A stretch of DNA of 64,000 bases, taken from positions 1,922,001 to 1,986,000 of the forward strand of contig NZ_JAPEOQ010000001.1 of NCBI RefSeq assembly GCF_026341035.1. Direction: 5' to 3'. The translations under genes and the position numbers were made by a program. Shown piece after piece: positions 63,389 to 64,000 of the stretch. This stretch comes from Streptomyces sp. NBC_01016. Its GTDB lineage: Bacteria > Actinomycetota > Actinomycetes > Streptomycetales > Streptomycetaceae. The notes below the pieces were generated by a model. The model saw only the letters and a program-made list of their open reading frames with translations, was not told the DNA's origin and ran no database searches. Numbering within the stretch: position 1 is the first letter of the stretch; each line of letters opens with the position of its first letter.

Positions 63389-64000
63389 GTGCCAGTAAGG
63401 AACCGAAAGCAGCTCAGGGTCGCCGTGCTCGCGGACTCCGACACCCGGTGGAAATGGGGGTCGCTCACCGCCTCCCGCATCGCCCCCGACAGTGTCGCCC
63501 TCGACGGCTATCTGCTGCGCGGCCGGGCCACCCCGACCCCGCGCCAGCTCCGCGAGATCGGCGTCCGCGCCGACAGCCTGCGCGAGGTCACGGCCGTCGA
63601 ATTCCTGCGCGAGATGGAGTCGGCAGCATCCGGCGACCGCGAGTCCCGCGGATACGACGTCGTGCTGCTCGCCCTCGTCGGCGGGGGAGTCCAGGCCGTC
63701 CTGCACGGCCTCGCCCACGCCTGGCGGGGAGCGGCGCGCCGCCCCGTCGTCGTCACCGGCTATGTCGGCGTCGTCTACGAGAAGCTCGCCGACGGCCTCC
63801 TCCTGCGGCACGGCGCCGACGTGGTGCTCGCCAACTCGGGCTACGACGCGGACCGGTTCCGCGCCGTGTACGAGGGAGTGGGCGCGGACGCCTCCGCGGT
63901 GACCGAGTGCGCGCTGCCGTTCCTCGGCGGCGAGCCGTACACCGGCGGCGCCGCCCCGTACACGGTGACCTTCGCGGCGCAGCCGTCCGTGCCGGACACC
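63389..64000 (+). CDS. Probable DUF6716-type glycosyltransferase, 3' end outside the window
   Basis: The frame is open for 204 codons to the window edge. It begins PVRNRKQLRVAVLADSDTRW and has VVVTGYVGVVYEKLADGL and VLANSGYDADRFRAVYEGVG. This pattern resembles the DUF6716 putative glycosyltransferases found beside polysialyltransferases in Streptomyces, from memory; a GT-B fold is likely. GTG 63389 is chosen for the start of the hydrophilic N-terminus. A possible -10 (TAGGTT) lies 14 bp before it. The gene is divergent from the GT2 gene with a 198-bp spacer. Confidence 0.75.
   Translation, partial: MPVRNRKQLRVAVLADSDTRWKWGSLTASRIAPDSVALDGYLLRGRATPTPRQLREIGVRADSLREVTAVEFLREMESAASGDRESRGYDVVLLALVGGGVQAVLHGLAHAWRGAARRPVVVTGYVGVVYEKLADGLLLRHGADVVLANSGYDADRFRAVYEGVGADASAVTECALPFLGGEPYTGGAAPYTVTFAAQPSVPDT

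Overview
The window is chromosomal DNA of a Streptomyces-type actinomycete. The signs are a very G+C-rich sequence with G/C-biased third codon positions, many GTG starts, translationally coupled gene pairs with ATGA, GTGA or TGATG overlaps, and the typical Streptomyces dispersed repeat beginning CGGGGCTCCGCCCCGGACCC. From memory, the gene order resembles the S. coelicolor core region around SCO4813 to SCO4882, but this was not checked by a search. I found no rRNA, tRNA, insertion sequence, prophage or CRISPR array. Most of the window is core genome with a few accessory patches.

Layout. Positions 1-4600 carry purN-purH, a divergent RDD membrane protein, folD and a DUF3017 gene, which together serve purine and one-carbon metabolism. 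Positions 4881-7193 hold an HTH/DUF2690 regulator and mdh. Positions 7432-10362 hold an overlapping three-gene membrane operon of unknown function. Its first two products share a short motif, and its first gene contains a rare TTA codon. Positions 10564-17876 are a choline/glycine-betaine module: aldehyde dehydrogenase, GMC oxidoreductase, and an ABC ATPase, fused permease and lipoprotein. Positions 18055-21197 hold a PEP-mutase-like enzyme and two AhpD-like proteins, divergent from a MocR regulator. Positions 21246-25875 hold a small lipoprotein, a glutathionylspermidine-synthase-like ATP-grasp protein, rocD, and glyA behind a ZTP (pfl) riboswitch.

Positions 25876-26617 are a repeat-rich non-coding stretch. 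Positions 26618-32458 hold a membrane protein, trpS, a 2'-5' RNA ligase-like protein, a DprE2/DprE1 pair and a YihY protein. Positions 32445-38762 contain two D,D-carboxypeptidase paralogues on either side of a metallophosphoesterase, then a TetR/DCC-protein/membrane-protein group with paired operators, and a VOC protein. Positions 38866-42290 are the sdhCDAB operon. Positions 42440-47702 hold an OHCU-decarboxylase-like gene without a normal start, a GH20 lipoprotein, two unknowns and an MFS exporter. Positions 47742-54630 hold an amidase, a doubled ECF-sigma cluster and an L,D-transpeptidase. Positions 54900-59701 hold an acyl-CoA mutase large subunit, a LysE exporter and a TetR/FAD-monooxygenase divergon. 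Positions 59686-64000 begin a cell-surface glycan locus: acyltransferase, polysialyltransferase family, GT2 and a DUF6716-like protein cut by the window edge.

The genes combine into several themes. ZTP, sensed by the riboswitch at glyA, is the phosphorylated form of AICAR, the PurH substrate that accumulates when 10-formyl-THF runs short, so purN, purH, folD and glyA form one physiological circuit. Choline uptake and oxidation to glycine betaine is an osmoprotection route. Several envelope genes (two D,D-carboxypeptidases, an L,D-transpeptidase, an amidase, GH20, DprE1/2 and the glycan locus) make the right half a cell-wall-rich region. The best candidate for an undescribed system is the operon at 7432-10362.
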